A model generated the notes under the pieces. That model was not told where the DNA came from. It searched no databases and saw only the letters and a program-made list of their open reading frames with translations. A DNA stretch of 64,000 nucleotides from the NCBI GenBank assembly GCA_963800215.1, contig CAWCZY010000001.1, positions 1 to 64,000 on the forward strand. The letters run 5' to 3'. Below are positions 1-8,629 of this stretch, one piece after another. The stretch comes from JAJPKK01 sp963800215 (GTDB lineage Bacteria; Pseudomonadota; Alphaproteobacteria; Rhizobiales; Xanthobacteraceae). The stretch's first letter is position 1. Every line of letters starts with the position of its first letter. A program made the position numbers and the translations under genes.

Positions 1-619
1 CACCCGATCCGTGGCCGAAGGTGCAGGAGCTGTTAGGCGCAAGAGTTTGAAATCAATCGCCGGTAGCTCAAATTTAGTTGGTCAACGAAATCAAGAGGGG
101 TCGAGCCCGGCTGGTGATTCATCAAACGATCAAGCCTGTCGGCATCGCCGATTTAATCTGGTGCGCCTGGATCGCTGACGCCCGCTAACTTCTCAATCGC
201 CTCAAAATCGGCATAGCTCGTCGCGCCGCCGCGGCCGCCGGCGAGGGCTTTGGCTTTATCCTGATATTGAGTTGCTTCAGCGTCCCACAAAGATTGACGG
301 TGCCGGTGGTCTACCACCTGTCGCGCACCCCAGGTATTCGTCAAAGGCATCGTGGTATCCGCAGGGATACCAGGAGCTCGGCTCCTTCCATCGGCCCATG
401 GTCAATTCGGTCCGTCCGAGTACGGCTACTACCAGGGCCGCGTAAGCACCGGCCGTCCTCAAGCGTTGCGTACACGCCATCAGGTGTCGATCAAGATACA
501 GGAAGCTGCTGGGGAGCGGCGCAATGTGTTGCAAACGATTTTTGCGAGTGCGCAACGCGAAAAGCTCCCTTGAGGGCAGGTGAGGCGAGACTCGCGGCCG
601 TCCCGATTAATTAATTACC
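1..619. other. Region without a convincing intact gene
   Basis: No reading frame here shows a recognisable family. On the minus strand two overlapping frames (555-277 and 350-153) could be pieces of one small frameshifted gene: the first starts with a hydrophobic stretch after MACTQRLR, and the second ends near position 153. The join cannot be proved by eye. A short plus-strand frame (3-50) open at the window edge ends in TGA and could be the last codons of a gene lying mostly outside the window. Confidence 0.3.
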
Positions 620-1366
620 TTACCTCGGGCGGAATACAAAGCGACCGATTGTGAACGCCGGATCGTCATTCGCTTCGTGTTGCCGCAAACGCGCGCGAAT
701 GCGCGCAAGCAGCACGGCGAAGCGGAATGGCTTGCTTACATAATCGTTGGCGCCAGCTTCCAAACCCAGAATGGTGTCCGAATCCGTATCTTGCCCGCTC
801 AGCATGGTGATCGGCGCATTGAACCCGTTTTTTCGCAGAATGCGTACTACCTCTCGTCCATCAATGTCGGGAAGCCCGACATCCATGATGACGAGATCAA
901 CTCGTCCAGGTTTCGCGATCTCCAGACCTCTGGTTCCAGTCTCCACTGGAACCGTTTCGATGTCAGGGTGTAGAACGAACAATGCGACGAGGGCGTCACG
1001 CATATCCGCATCGGCGGCACAGTTTCCGAGGAAGCAGCCGCGTCTGCCCACGCCAGAGACGATCTGATCGATAAGTTCCCCCAGCACCCGCGCGATAGCA
1101 TCGTGGATGTCGCGGGGACCTCCCAGCGCCGCCGCGAAGGCGGGAGCGCGAAGCTCCGCGTAACGGTCGACGGCGAGGAGGAGCAAGGCGTGCTTGCTTT
1201 CGAAGGTCGCGTAAAAGCTGGACCGGCTCAAGCCGGTTGCAGCGCACAGATCATCGAGGGAGGTCGCCTCGTATCCCCTGGTCCAAAACACCTCCATCGC
1301 TCGGTCGAGCGCGGCGGAGGCGTCAAATTCACGGGGCGAGCCATATGGAATATCTACCGTGGCCAA
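620..1366 (-). CDS. TetR-type HTH fused in frame to a response-regulator receiver domain
   Basis: 248 residues. Residues about 14-68 are a TetR/AcrR DNA-binding domain with helix-turn-helix around TSLDDLCAATGLSRSSFY. From about residue 121 the sequence is that of an OmpR-type receiver: phosphoacceptor Asp162 in VIMDVGLPD, Ser190 in MLSGQD, Lys212 in VSKPF, followed by the start of an output domain that stops at FVFRPR. The receiver lacks its first beta strand and acidic pair, and the winged-helix output domain is missing. The TetR part lacks most of its ligand domain. The join lies at ADADMRDAL, where a TetR and a receiver sequence could share bases, so illegitimate recombination is likely. 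Function is doubtful: the TetR part may still bind DNA. The sequence shows the fusion directly; loss of function is inferred. Confidence 0.8.
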   Translation of the reverse strand: MATVDIPYGSPREFDASAALDRAMEVFWTRGYEATSLDDLCAATGLSRSSFYATFESKHALLLLAVDRYAELRAPAFAAALGGPRDIHDAIARVLGELIDQIVSGVGRRGCFLGNCAADADMRDALVALFVLHPDIETVPVETGTRGLEIAKPGRVDLVIMDVGLPDIDGREVVRILRKNGFNAPITMLSGQDTDSDTILGLEAGANDYVSKPFRFAVLLARIRARLRQHEANDDPAFTIGRFVFRPR

Positions 1367-1606
1367 TCACCACGGATCAAGCGCGAATCGATTACGACAA
1401 CGGAGTTTGTCCGTCGTTGAGAGCACGAACGACGCGCCTACGACTTGCATGACCCGACGTAGCTGCATGGCTCACAGCTTTCGCGCTCTTGACCGTTTCG
1501 GACTATGTAGTCCACAATGGAGTGATGCGGGCGGCACGGTCGACTTCGAACGAGTGACCGCTGCAAGGGGCGTTCAATCGGCCTTTGAGGTTGCGAGGAG
1601 CACTCC

Positions 1607-3434
1607 ATGAGAGTCAATCAAGCGCTGTATCTCGGCGTGGCGGCGGGCGCTTTCGCCTTGGCCGCTCTCACGGCGACGGATTGCGCGCCCAGCAGGGCGC
1701 TACGGTTACCATCGACGGGGATGACATCCGTGGCGCCGTGATCAGCCCGAAAGGACCAGAAGCCGGCGTGTGGGTGATCGCCGAGACCGTCGATCTGCCG
1801 ACCAAGTTCGCCAAGATGGTGGTCACCGACGAGCAGGGTCGGTATGTCATTCCCGACCTCCCGAGCGGCAACTACACCTTGTGGGTGCGAGGCTACGGCC
1901 TGGTTGATGGGCCAAGGGTGACGGGCCGTCCCGGCCAGCGCGTGAACCTCACGGCCACGCCGGCCCCAACCGAAGCGGCTGCGGCAGAATATTACCCCGG
2001 CATGTATTGGTATTCGCTTCTCAAGATCCCGGCCGAGAGCGAATTCCCTGGCACTGGGCCGAAGGGCAACGGCATTCCGCCTTTCATCAAGACGCAGGGC
2101 GCCTGGATCGACAACATCAAGAACTCGTGCCAATCGTGTCATGCGCTTGGCTCAAAGGGCGTTCGGACGATCTCGCCGAAGCTTGGGAGCTTCAAGAACT
2201 CCCGCGAGGCCTGGGAGCGGCGCATTCAGTCCGGCCAGGCGATGGCCAACATGGCAGTCTCCATCGCACGTATTGGACCAGACAAGGCCATCGAGAATTA
2301 CGCGGACTGGACGGACCGCATCGCCGCCGGCGAGCTGCCTTTCGCCAAGCCCGAGCGGCCGCAAGGGATCGAGATCGCAAGCGAGAAATACGGCCAGAAG
2401 ATCAATGCCAACGGCCCGATCTACGGCTCGCCGGAAGAGAGCTCCGACATGGTACCCGTGCTCGATCCGAAGACCAACACGTTCTCGACCCTCAAGCATC
2501 CCTATCTCGATCCCCAGACACCGTCGACGAAGACCAACACTGCCGGCCCATCAATCTACTGGGGTGACGACCCGATCTGGGACAGCCACACCAGCATCCA
2601 CAATCCGATGATCGACAGGGACGGCCGCATCTGGTTCACCGCGAAGTTGCGGCCGGAGGATGAAAATCCGGCGTTTTGCAAACAGGGGTCGACCCATCCG
2701 TCAGCAAAGCTCGTGCCGCTCAATAACTCCGCGCGGCAGCTTTCGTTCTATGACCCGAAGACGCAGAAGTGGGCACTCATCAACACCTGTTTTACGACGC
2801 AGCATCTCAACTTCGCCCATGATGCCAACTACACGCTGTGGACAAGCGCGGGTGGACCACAAAGCGGCGTCGTCGGGTGGCTCAACACCAAGGAATATTT
2901 TGCGACCGGCGACGCGGAAAAGTCGCAGGGCTGGACGCCGATAATCGTCGATACCAACGGCAACGGCAAACGCGATGGCTATGTGGAGGCCAACCAGCCG
3001 CTCGATCCGACCAAGGACAAGCGGGTGATGGCCGCCTTCTACGGCGTGCAGGCGAGCCCGGTCGACGACACGATCTGGGGGCAGTCGATGGATGTCGGCT
3101 TCTCGCGTATGGATCAACCCGGCTACATCGTGCATCTCGTCCCGGGATCCAATCCGAACGAGACGGCACTGGCCGAGCTGTTCCTGCCGCCCGACGAGGG
3201 CTATGGATCGCGCGGCCTCGACCTCACCACCGACGGCGTGGTGTGGACGGTGCTTTCGAGCGGCCACATGGCGAGCTTTGATCGCAAGAAGTGCACGAAG
3301 GAGATCAAGGGCCCCGAGGCGATCACCGGTAAGATGTGCCCCGAGGGCTGGACGCTCTACAAGTTCCCCGGCCCGCAATTCAAAGGCGTCACCGACAAGG
3401 GCAGTGCGCAGCATGTGCCGCGCGCCAATCAAGG
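1607..3434 (+). pseudogene. Truncated secreted c-type cytochrome / beta-propeller protein (copy 1)
   Basis: The ATG at 1607 opens a signal peptide (MRVNQALYLGVAAGAFALAA) in one frame. The mature part from AQQGATVTIDGDD onward lies in another frame, so one indel separates them near 1680. The mature protein has a carboxypeptidase-regulatory-like beta domain (PEAGVWVIAE, GRYVIPDLPSGNYTLWVRG), a CxxCH haem-binding motif (CQSCH, near 2130-2145) and a long propeller-like part related to virginiamycin B lyase. A full-length paralogue sits at 45109-47295. Copy 1 follows it up to about GSAQHVPRANQG and then runs into the IS21 element, losing roughly the last 110 residues. The readthrough frame ends at 3477 inside the element. 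Likely a periplasmic electron carrier or binding protein before disruption; substrate unknown. Confidence 0.8.
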
Positions 3435-3465
3435 TGAGACAGCAGCGACAATCAGGATGAGAATG
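3435..3465. repeat. IS21 left terminal inverted repeat
   Basis: Starts tgagacagcagcgacaatca and matches the complement of 6187-6217 with a few mismatches and a two-base gap. It marks the point where cytochrome copy 1 stops matching its paralogue. Confidence 0.7.
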
Positions 3466-3601
3466 CGCCGGAGCTAGCCGGACGAAGCGAGGGCGTAGCC
3501 CGAGCGATGGACGGCGCGCCCTGGCGGCGCACTTTTCCCTCTGGGTAAGTGCGGTCTGGCGGTCGTGAGCGACCGGGTCAAGCATCTGATTCGTCTCGAA
3601 A

Positions 3602-5149
3602 TTGAGGGATCAGACATTGCCCGGCCTTCACATCACCGACCACCAGATGAGGCTGTACATGACTTACCGACACACCCAAGATGCCGCCATTGCCGCCGCC
3701 AAGTCCGGCTTCAGCAGGGCAACCGGTTACCGGATTGAGGATGATCCGCGGCTGCCCTCGCAGAAGAAAGCCCCGCGTGGCCGGCGGCGGCCGGACCCAT
3801 TGGCCGATGTTTGGGACGGCGAGATTGTGCCGATCCTGAAGTCGGCTCCCGGCATTCGGGCTATTGCGGTGCTCGAAGAGATCCGGCGGCGCCATCCCGA
3901 GATCGCCGCCGGCATCCGGCGCACGCTGGAGCGGCGCATTCGCACGTGGCGAGCGCTGGTCGGGCCCGAGCAGGATGTGATTTTCCGCCAGGAGCACGAG
4001 CCCGGCCGTTTGGGGCTGTCGGACTTCACCGACACGAGCGTGCTCGGCATCACGGTCGCGGGTGTCGTGCTGGGGCATCGGCTATATCATTTCCGGCTCG
4101 CCTTTTCGGGCTTCGAGCATGCCCATGTGGTGCTCGGCGGCGAGAGCTTTGTTGCGCTGGCCGAGGGCCTGCAGAATGCATTGTGGGCGCTCGGCGGGGT
4201 GCCGCGCGAGCATCGCAGCGATAGCCTCTCGGCGGCATTCTGCAACTTGGAGCGCGACGCTCAGGAGGATCTGACGCTGCGCTACCAGGGGCTGATGCGC
4301 CATTACGACATGATACCGACCCGGAACAACCTGGGTGTTGCTCACGAGAATGGCTCCATTGAGAGTTCGCACGGGCATCTCAAGAAGACGCTGGAGGACG
4401 CACTGCTCCTGCGTGGCAGCCGAGACTTCGACGACCTGGACGCCTACCGCCGTTTCGTCGACGAGATCGTCGGCCGACGCAACGCCAACAATCGCAAGCG
4501 GATCGAGCTGGAGCGGCCGACGCTCGCTGCGCTACCCAAGCGCCGGACGGCTGATTACGAGGAGAAGATCGTCACCGTCACGTCGAGCGGCGGCTTCATC
4601 CTGCGCCGCGTCTTCTACACGGCGCCGTCGCGGCTCATTGGCCATCGCCTGCGCGTGCATCTCTACGATGACCGGCTCGAGTGCTTCCTCGGCGCGACTG
4701 CGATGATGACGCTCCGGCGTGGACGGCCGGTGTCGGAGAGCAAGGGCGGTCACGTCGTCGATTATCGGCACGTGATCCACGCGCTGCGCAAGAAGCCGAT
4801 GGCGCTCAACAATCTGGTCTACCGCGATCAGTTGTTCCCGCACCCCGCCTATGCACGCGCCTACGAGGCGTTGCACCAGAGCGTGGGCGACAAGCGCGCG
4901 TGCAAATTGACAGTCGAGTTGCTGACGCTCGCCCATGATCGCGGCTGCGAGATTGAGCTGGCAGGGCTGATCGACGCGGAACTGGATGCGGGCCGGTTGC
5001 CAGATCTGGCGATACTGCATGAGTGGTTCGGTCCAAACCCGGCATCCGTGCCGGTAATCAAGGTGGAGTTCGTACCACTCAGCAGCTACGACGAACTTGC
5101 GGCAGTCTATGCCGTCAACCCGACCTCCAACCTGGAGGTCGTGGCATGA
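3602..5149 (+). CDS. istA: IS21 transposase IstA
   Basis: 515 residues, the usual IstA length. It is a DDE integrase-type transposase that cuts and joins the element ends. Visible features: an N-terminal DNA-binding region with HTDHQMRLYM and a basic stretch RGRRR, then the catalytic triad Asp141 (SDFTD), Asp207 (EHRSDSLS) and Glu254 (NGSIESSHGHLKKTLE), and a C-terminal beta-rich domain. The stop codon overlaps the start of istB in an ATGA arrangement, the family's usual translational coupling. The frame is intact, so the element may be active. It lies inside the inverted repeats, 167 bases from the left end. Confidence 0.93.
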   Translation: MRDQTLPGLHITDHQMRLYMTYRHTQDAAIAAAKSGFSRATGYRIEDDPRLPSQKKAPRGRRRPDPLADVWDGEIVPILKSAPGIRAIAVLEEIRRRHPEIAAGIRRTLERRIRTWRALVGPEQDVIFRQEHEPGRLGLSDFTDTSVLGITVAGVVLGHRLYHFRLAFSGFEHAHVVLGGESFVALAEGLQNALWALGGVPREHRSDSLSAAFCNLERDAQEDLTLRYQGLMRHYDMIPTRNNLGVAHENGSIESSHGHLKKTLEDALLLRGSRDFDDLDAYRRFVDEIVGRRNANNRKRIELERPTLAALPKRRTADYEEKIVTVTSSGGFILRRVFYTAPSRLIGHRLRVHLYDDRLECFLGATAMMTLRRGRPVSESKGGHVVDYRHVIHALRKKPMALNNLVYRDQLFPHPAYARAYEALHQSVGDKRACKLTVELLTLAHDRGCEIELAGLIDAELDAGRLPDLAILHEWFGPNPASVPVIKVEFVPLSSYDELAAVYAVNPTSNLEVVA

Positions 5150-5970
5150 CGACGAGCAACACTGTTGATGCCGCCCGCGTCGAGCTCTTGCTGAGCGAGT
5201 TGCGCTTGCCGACCTTCAAGCTGATGTGGGCCAAGCTCGCGGAACAATCCGACAAGGAAGGCTGGCCGGCGGCCCGCTTCCTTGCGGCGCTCGCCGAGCA
5301 CGAGATGGCCGACCGTGGCCGGCGCCGCATCGAACGGCATCTCGCCGAGGCGCGTCTGCCTGCCGGCAAGACACTCGCCACGTTCGACTTCGAGGCCGTC
5401 CCAATGGTCTCAAAAGCTCAGGTGATGGCGCTGGCGTCCGGCGATGCTTGGTTGGCGAAGGGTTCCAACATCCTGCTGTTCGGGCCGCCGGGCGGCGGCA
5501 AGAGCCATCTGTCGGCAGCGCTCGGGCTCGCCCTGGTCGAGAATGGGTGGCGCGTGATGTTTGCCCGCACCACTGATCTCGTGCAACGGCTCCAGATTGC
5601 TCGCCGCGAATTGGCCCTCGAAAGCACGATCGCCAAGCTCGACCGCTACGATCTGCTGATCCTCGACGACATCGCCTATGTCACCAAGGATCAGGCCGAG
5701 ACGAGCGTCCTGTTCGAGCTGATCGCCGCGCGTTACGAGCGGCGGTCCATGATGATCACAGCCAATCAGCCATTCGGCGAATGGGGCAAGATCTTCCCAG
5801 ACCAGGCTATGACGCTCGCGGCCATCGATCGCCTTGTCCATCACGCCACGATCCTGGAGATGAATGTCGAGAGCTATCGCCGCCGCGAGGCCCTCGATCG
5901 AAAGCGCGGTCGCGGCCGCCCAGCTGCCCACGCGACAATCAAGAAAACAGAGAAAGCCGAAGCTGATTGA
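5146..5970 (+). CDS. istB: IS21 helper ATPase IstB
   Basis: 274 residues from the ATG that overlaps the istA stop. An upstream in-frame start at 5023 would lie deep in istA and is rejected. IstB is a AAA+ ATPase related to DnaC that assembles on target DNA and stimulates IstA. Walker A is GPPGGGKS (113-120) and Walker B is LLILDD (170-175). A sensor-like TANQP and a basic tail (RKRGRGRP) follow. It is intact, co-transcribed with istA, and followed by about 250 bases of non-coding element end. Confidence 0.93.
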   Translation: MTTSNTVDAARVELLLSELRLPTFKLMWAKLAEQSDKEGWPAARFLAALAEHEMADRGRRRIERHLAEARLPAGKTLATFDFEAVPMVSKAQVMALASGDAWLAKGSNILLFGPPGGGKSHLSAALGLALVENGWRVMFARTTDLVQRLQIARRELALESTIAKLDRYDLLILDDIAYVTKDQAETSVLFELIAARYERRSMMITANQPFGEWGKIFPDQAMTLAAIDRLVHHATILEMNVESYRRREALDRKRGRGRPAAHATIKKTEKAEAD

Positions 5971-6186
5971 CGCTCCGCGTCAATCAAAGTGCGGTCGATA
6001 GCGCCTGCGTTTGCAGCATATAAATTATCTGCTGTTTTTCGTTGTTGTTGGGCCTGTGGAGCTTGTGGGCAACGCTCTTGCGTTGTCCACAAATCCACAG
6101 GCCTTTCTCTTCATGGCACACAGCCGGAAGACAAATCAGCGCTTGCCAAGACGGCGCCCAGCGACAATTATCCCTCCGCTCGACCG

Positions 6187-6217
6187 CCTCGTCTCATCTT
6201 GATTGACGCCGTCCTCA
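6187..6217. repeat. IS21 right terminal inverted repeat
   Basis: The complement reads tgaggacggcgtcaatcaag and continues into gatgaga, matching the left end at 3435. Codons of the truncated DUF1254 gene begin right next to it at 6218. Confidence 0.7.
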
Positions 6218-7440
6218 CCCAGATTGTCGCGCTATAGTTTGCCACTTGGAAGCCCTCACCGTCGTAAAGCGTAACCGACCAAAAGGCATTTACCGGCGGC
6301 GTAACCCCCTTATCGAAGTGAATCGTGTATTTGTTCGCGCCGTCGAGCGGCTTGCCAGTGTCGTCGAAGAGGTTCAGCGGATAGATCGCGTCCTCGGGCA
6401 GGTTGGCGCCGAGACCGACCTGGGTGACGATGGCACGCTTTAGGTAGTAGTTGCCATACACACCCATCGTGTCGGTATTCATGGACCATCCGTTCGCGAC
6501 TCGGGCGAGCGTTGGTATTTTCCACCGCATGAGTTGCTGGGCGTCCTCGGGCGCGCTTTCAAGCGCCTTCTTCACGGCAGGGTCGAGTTTGTCGAAGTCG
6601 AAGCTTTTGCCGGGCTCGATGCCGATGCGCTTCATCTGCGCGATGATCGGCTCATCCGTAATGTGGGGCGGCTGCAGTTTGAGGAGTTCGGCTGCGTAGG
6701 CAAAGTATTTGGCGGCCGGCATCGTATCGACCTGAATTTTCGGTGGCGTCTTCATGTCGACGCTCGGGTCAATCTTCACAGTCACCTGCTCCGGCGCCTT
6801 ACCCCAACGCGAGAACGGCGTGACCTTGTAACCGGCCTGAATCTTATGCACCGCGTCGTAATCGGACGGGCCGTCCGTCTTTGTTCGGCCGATAATCCAG
6901 ACATAGGGAGTCGGCGCGTTGATGCGCGTAAATCCCTCCGGAACCGCTCCGCCCCAGCCGGGCGGCGTCACAAGGAAATTGCGCGCTTCAGTGCCGGTCG
7001 TCCGCCAACCAGGCGACGCGAAGACATCCGTCCACATGTCGAGCATCGGCAGGAGGTAATAGCGGCCATTCGTGTCCGGCGCGGAGACGACCTGCGGCTC
7101 CTTGGTGAGATCGAGCCACGCAATGGAATAGAGTGTATCGAAGTTGATCCGGACGACCGCCTTCAAATCGGCAGGCGGAAACGCCGGTATGTTCACGAAC
7201 ATATTCATCGGGCCTTTGCCGAGCTCTTTCCCTGCTTCGATATTCGTGGATTGCTTCCGCGTGATGTCCGTCGAAATGAGCGGATAGAAAGTAGAGGTAG
7301 GCATCGACGCCGATGGCATGCGCGGCCTCCTCGGTAATGCCGGTCTGAGCATGCGCAGCGGTGATTAGAAACCGGTCAGCGGCGCAGGTGAAGGCCGCTG
7401 CGGCGGTCGCGAAAACAACAATTCGACATGTTGGCTTCAT
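6218..7440 (-). pseudogene. DUF1254/DUF1214 family secreted protein, 3' truncated by IS21
   Basis: The gene starts at 7440 with a strong ribosome-binding site (aggaggt) and a signal peptide (MKPTCRIVVFATAAAAFTCA ... AHAQ). Codons for AAHAIGVDAYLYF lead to a one-base frameshift near 7290, after which the frame gives YPLISTDITRKQSTNIE and the rest of a typical DUF1254 then DUF1214 protein (PPGWGG, VWIIGRT, MRWKIPTLARVANGW, FWSVTLYDGEGF). The protein normally runs about 15-25 residues past this point, but here it meets the IS21 right end. Function of the family is poorly known; members are periplasmic and often sit in accessory regions. The truncation is certain; the frameshift could be a sequencing error. 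Confidence 0.82.
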
Positions 7441-8016
7441 GTTTTACCTCCTTCTACCTTCCGCAAAAAGACCACGGCCCAGAGGTCAAATTTGGGCGTC
7501 TGGCCGACGAGCCGCGGTTCCAATTTGGGCATTTTCCCACCGTGCTAGGTCTGAAATTTGCCCGTGGCGCAAATGCCGCCGTACCGGCCACGAAGCTCGC
7601 GCTTATGCTCCTCTTCGGTCGCATTCCAATCGGTTTAAATTCCTAGACCCGTTACAATCCCAACAACCATCCTCGACGGTGCGGAGCCACTCCCCCCTTC
7701 TCCCCACCCCCTCCAAAGCCCACCAATAACCACGAGGTATGATGAAGCCTATCACTCCCGAAACCGCAACCACCTCGGGAAGCGCTCTCAATACATCGAG
7801 CAACCCCCGCAGAATCCCAAACGAAAGTACAGAGCAACATCTGACCGGACAACACAATCGTCATTTGTCAAGTTGGCAGTATCAGCACCCCTCGAAAAGC
7901 CACCGGCATTGTCCCCCATCGTCTCCCCACAGACGCTCACTGCAGCAACGCGCGCGAGCGTCGTCTCGCATATGGCCTTATATCTTAAGCCCATATGCGC
8001 GAGCCTTCTCTCGTCA
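7441..8016. other. Spacer with short AT repeats and a decayed gene copy
   Basis: Holds no intact gene. Near 7485-7560 three related words occur (caaatttgggc, caatttgggc, gaaatttgccc). From about 7588 onward it is a degenerate copy of the sequence around 8500-8950, described separately. This is where the Rhizobiales flank gives way to the CPR-like block. Confidence 0.5.
7588..7920 (+). pseudogene. Decayed partial copy of the 5' region of the gene at 8630
   Basis: Blocks shared with 8502-8945, in the same order: gaagctcgc, cgcattccaatc, tcctagacc, ttctccccaccccctccaaa then gcccacc, the -10-like ggtatgatg, and later caacatctgacc, caacacaat, catttgtcaagt and ccaccggcattgtcccc. The stretch corresponding to the signal peptide and following codons is largely deleted and the frame is broken. 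It is a remnant of a paralogous gene start with its promoter. Confidence 0.65.
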
Positions 8017-8307
8017 TTAAATCGGCATGGTATCAACGCTCATAGTATAAGAAACCAATTTACGTTCGATGTTGTCTCTGACAAAAACAACCATGCTTCC
8101 GAGAACAGACGCAGACTTGTAGTCTTTTTCCAATGACGCTTGGGACTTTTTGCTCATTTCTGCTTTGAATTCCTTGTATGGATAAGCATATATTTTTTGC
8201 TCTTGGATATCGTATAATATAATCGGCTTTTTGCTCCCGTACGTTATGTATAAAGCACGGATGTGCGGCCATTGCTCTTGAAGCGCCTTAAAATATGGAT
8301 CGCTCAT
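8017..8307 (-). CDS. Small hypothetical protein
   Basis: 96 residues from ATG at 8307 (MSDPYFKALQEQWPHIRALY), preceded by aggtgg at good spacing. An upstream TTG at 8313 is in frame but less likely. Base use is clearly more AT-rich than both neighbours, which suggests a separate origin. The protein is mixed charged with no membrane segment; it has a beta-rich start (LYITYGSKKPIILYD) and a C-terminal ERKLVSYTM strand. I recognise no family. It lies between a decayed gene copy and the large secreted protein, on the opposite strand. Confidence 0.6.
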   Translation of the reverse strand: MSDPYFKALQEQWPHIRALYITYGSKKPIILYDIQEQKIYAYPYKEFKAEMSKKSQASLEKDYKSASVLGSMVVFVRDNIERKLVSYTMSVDTMPI

Positions 8308-8501
8308 TTGCAACCACCTGTTCTCTTGGCAAGGGCATGACCGCCTGCTTCAACATCTCCCGATAACTTAGAGACCAAGCCGGGGCGCCGCCCGCATATG
8401 CGGTCCGCGAACCCAGACGCAAAGCTACACAATTCGCTAGTGTGCCCGGAAGAGGGTCTGATCTCTGCAGCTGGCCTAAGGCGGAACTGCCGCCGCGGGG
8501 C

Positions 8502-8623
8502 TTGAAGCTCGCCCGCATTCCAATCCGCTTTATTTCCTAGACCGTTACGCATTTCGCGCCAAGCCGAGCCACTTCCCTTCTCCCCACCCCTTCCAAAGCC
8601 CACCGATACCCATAGGGTATGAT
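8502..8623 (+). promoter_or_regulatory. Duplicated upstream region ending in a -10 box next to the start codon
   Basis: TATGAT at 8618-8623 has the form of an extended -10 box. The ATG at 8630 begins only six bases later, with no ribosome-binding site, which predicts a leaderless transcript. The same block, also ending in TATGAT, occurs at 7588-7744. Confidence 0.5.
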
Positions 8624-8629
8624 GGGGGC

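Larger units (their letters stand above)
3435..6217 (+). mobile_element. IS21-family insertion sequence
   Basis: The element carries overlapping istA and istB genes and has imperfect terminal inverted repeats: left tgagacagcagcgacaatca (3435 onward) against the complement of the right end at 6217, tgaggacggcgtcaatcaag. Both continue with a gatgaga block. No convincing target-site duplication is visible (left flank caatcaagg, right flank cccagattg). The left flank is coding sequence of the cytochrome gene and the right flank is the 3' part of a convergent DUF1254 gene. Both are cut short, so DNA between them was probably deleted when or after the element inserted. Confidence 0.88.

Noticed and set aside
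2701..3585. 294-residue minus-strand frame
   Set aside because: Shadow of the cytochrome copy 1; it crosses the IS boundary.
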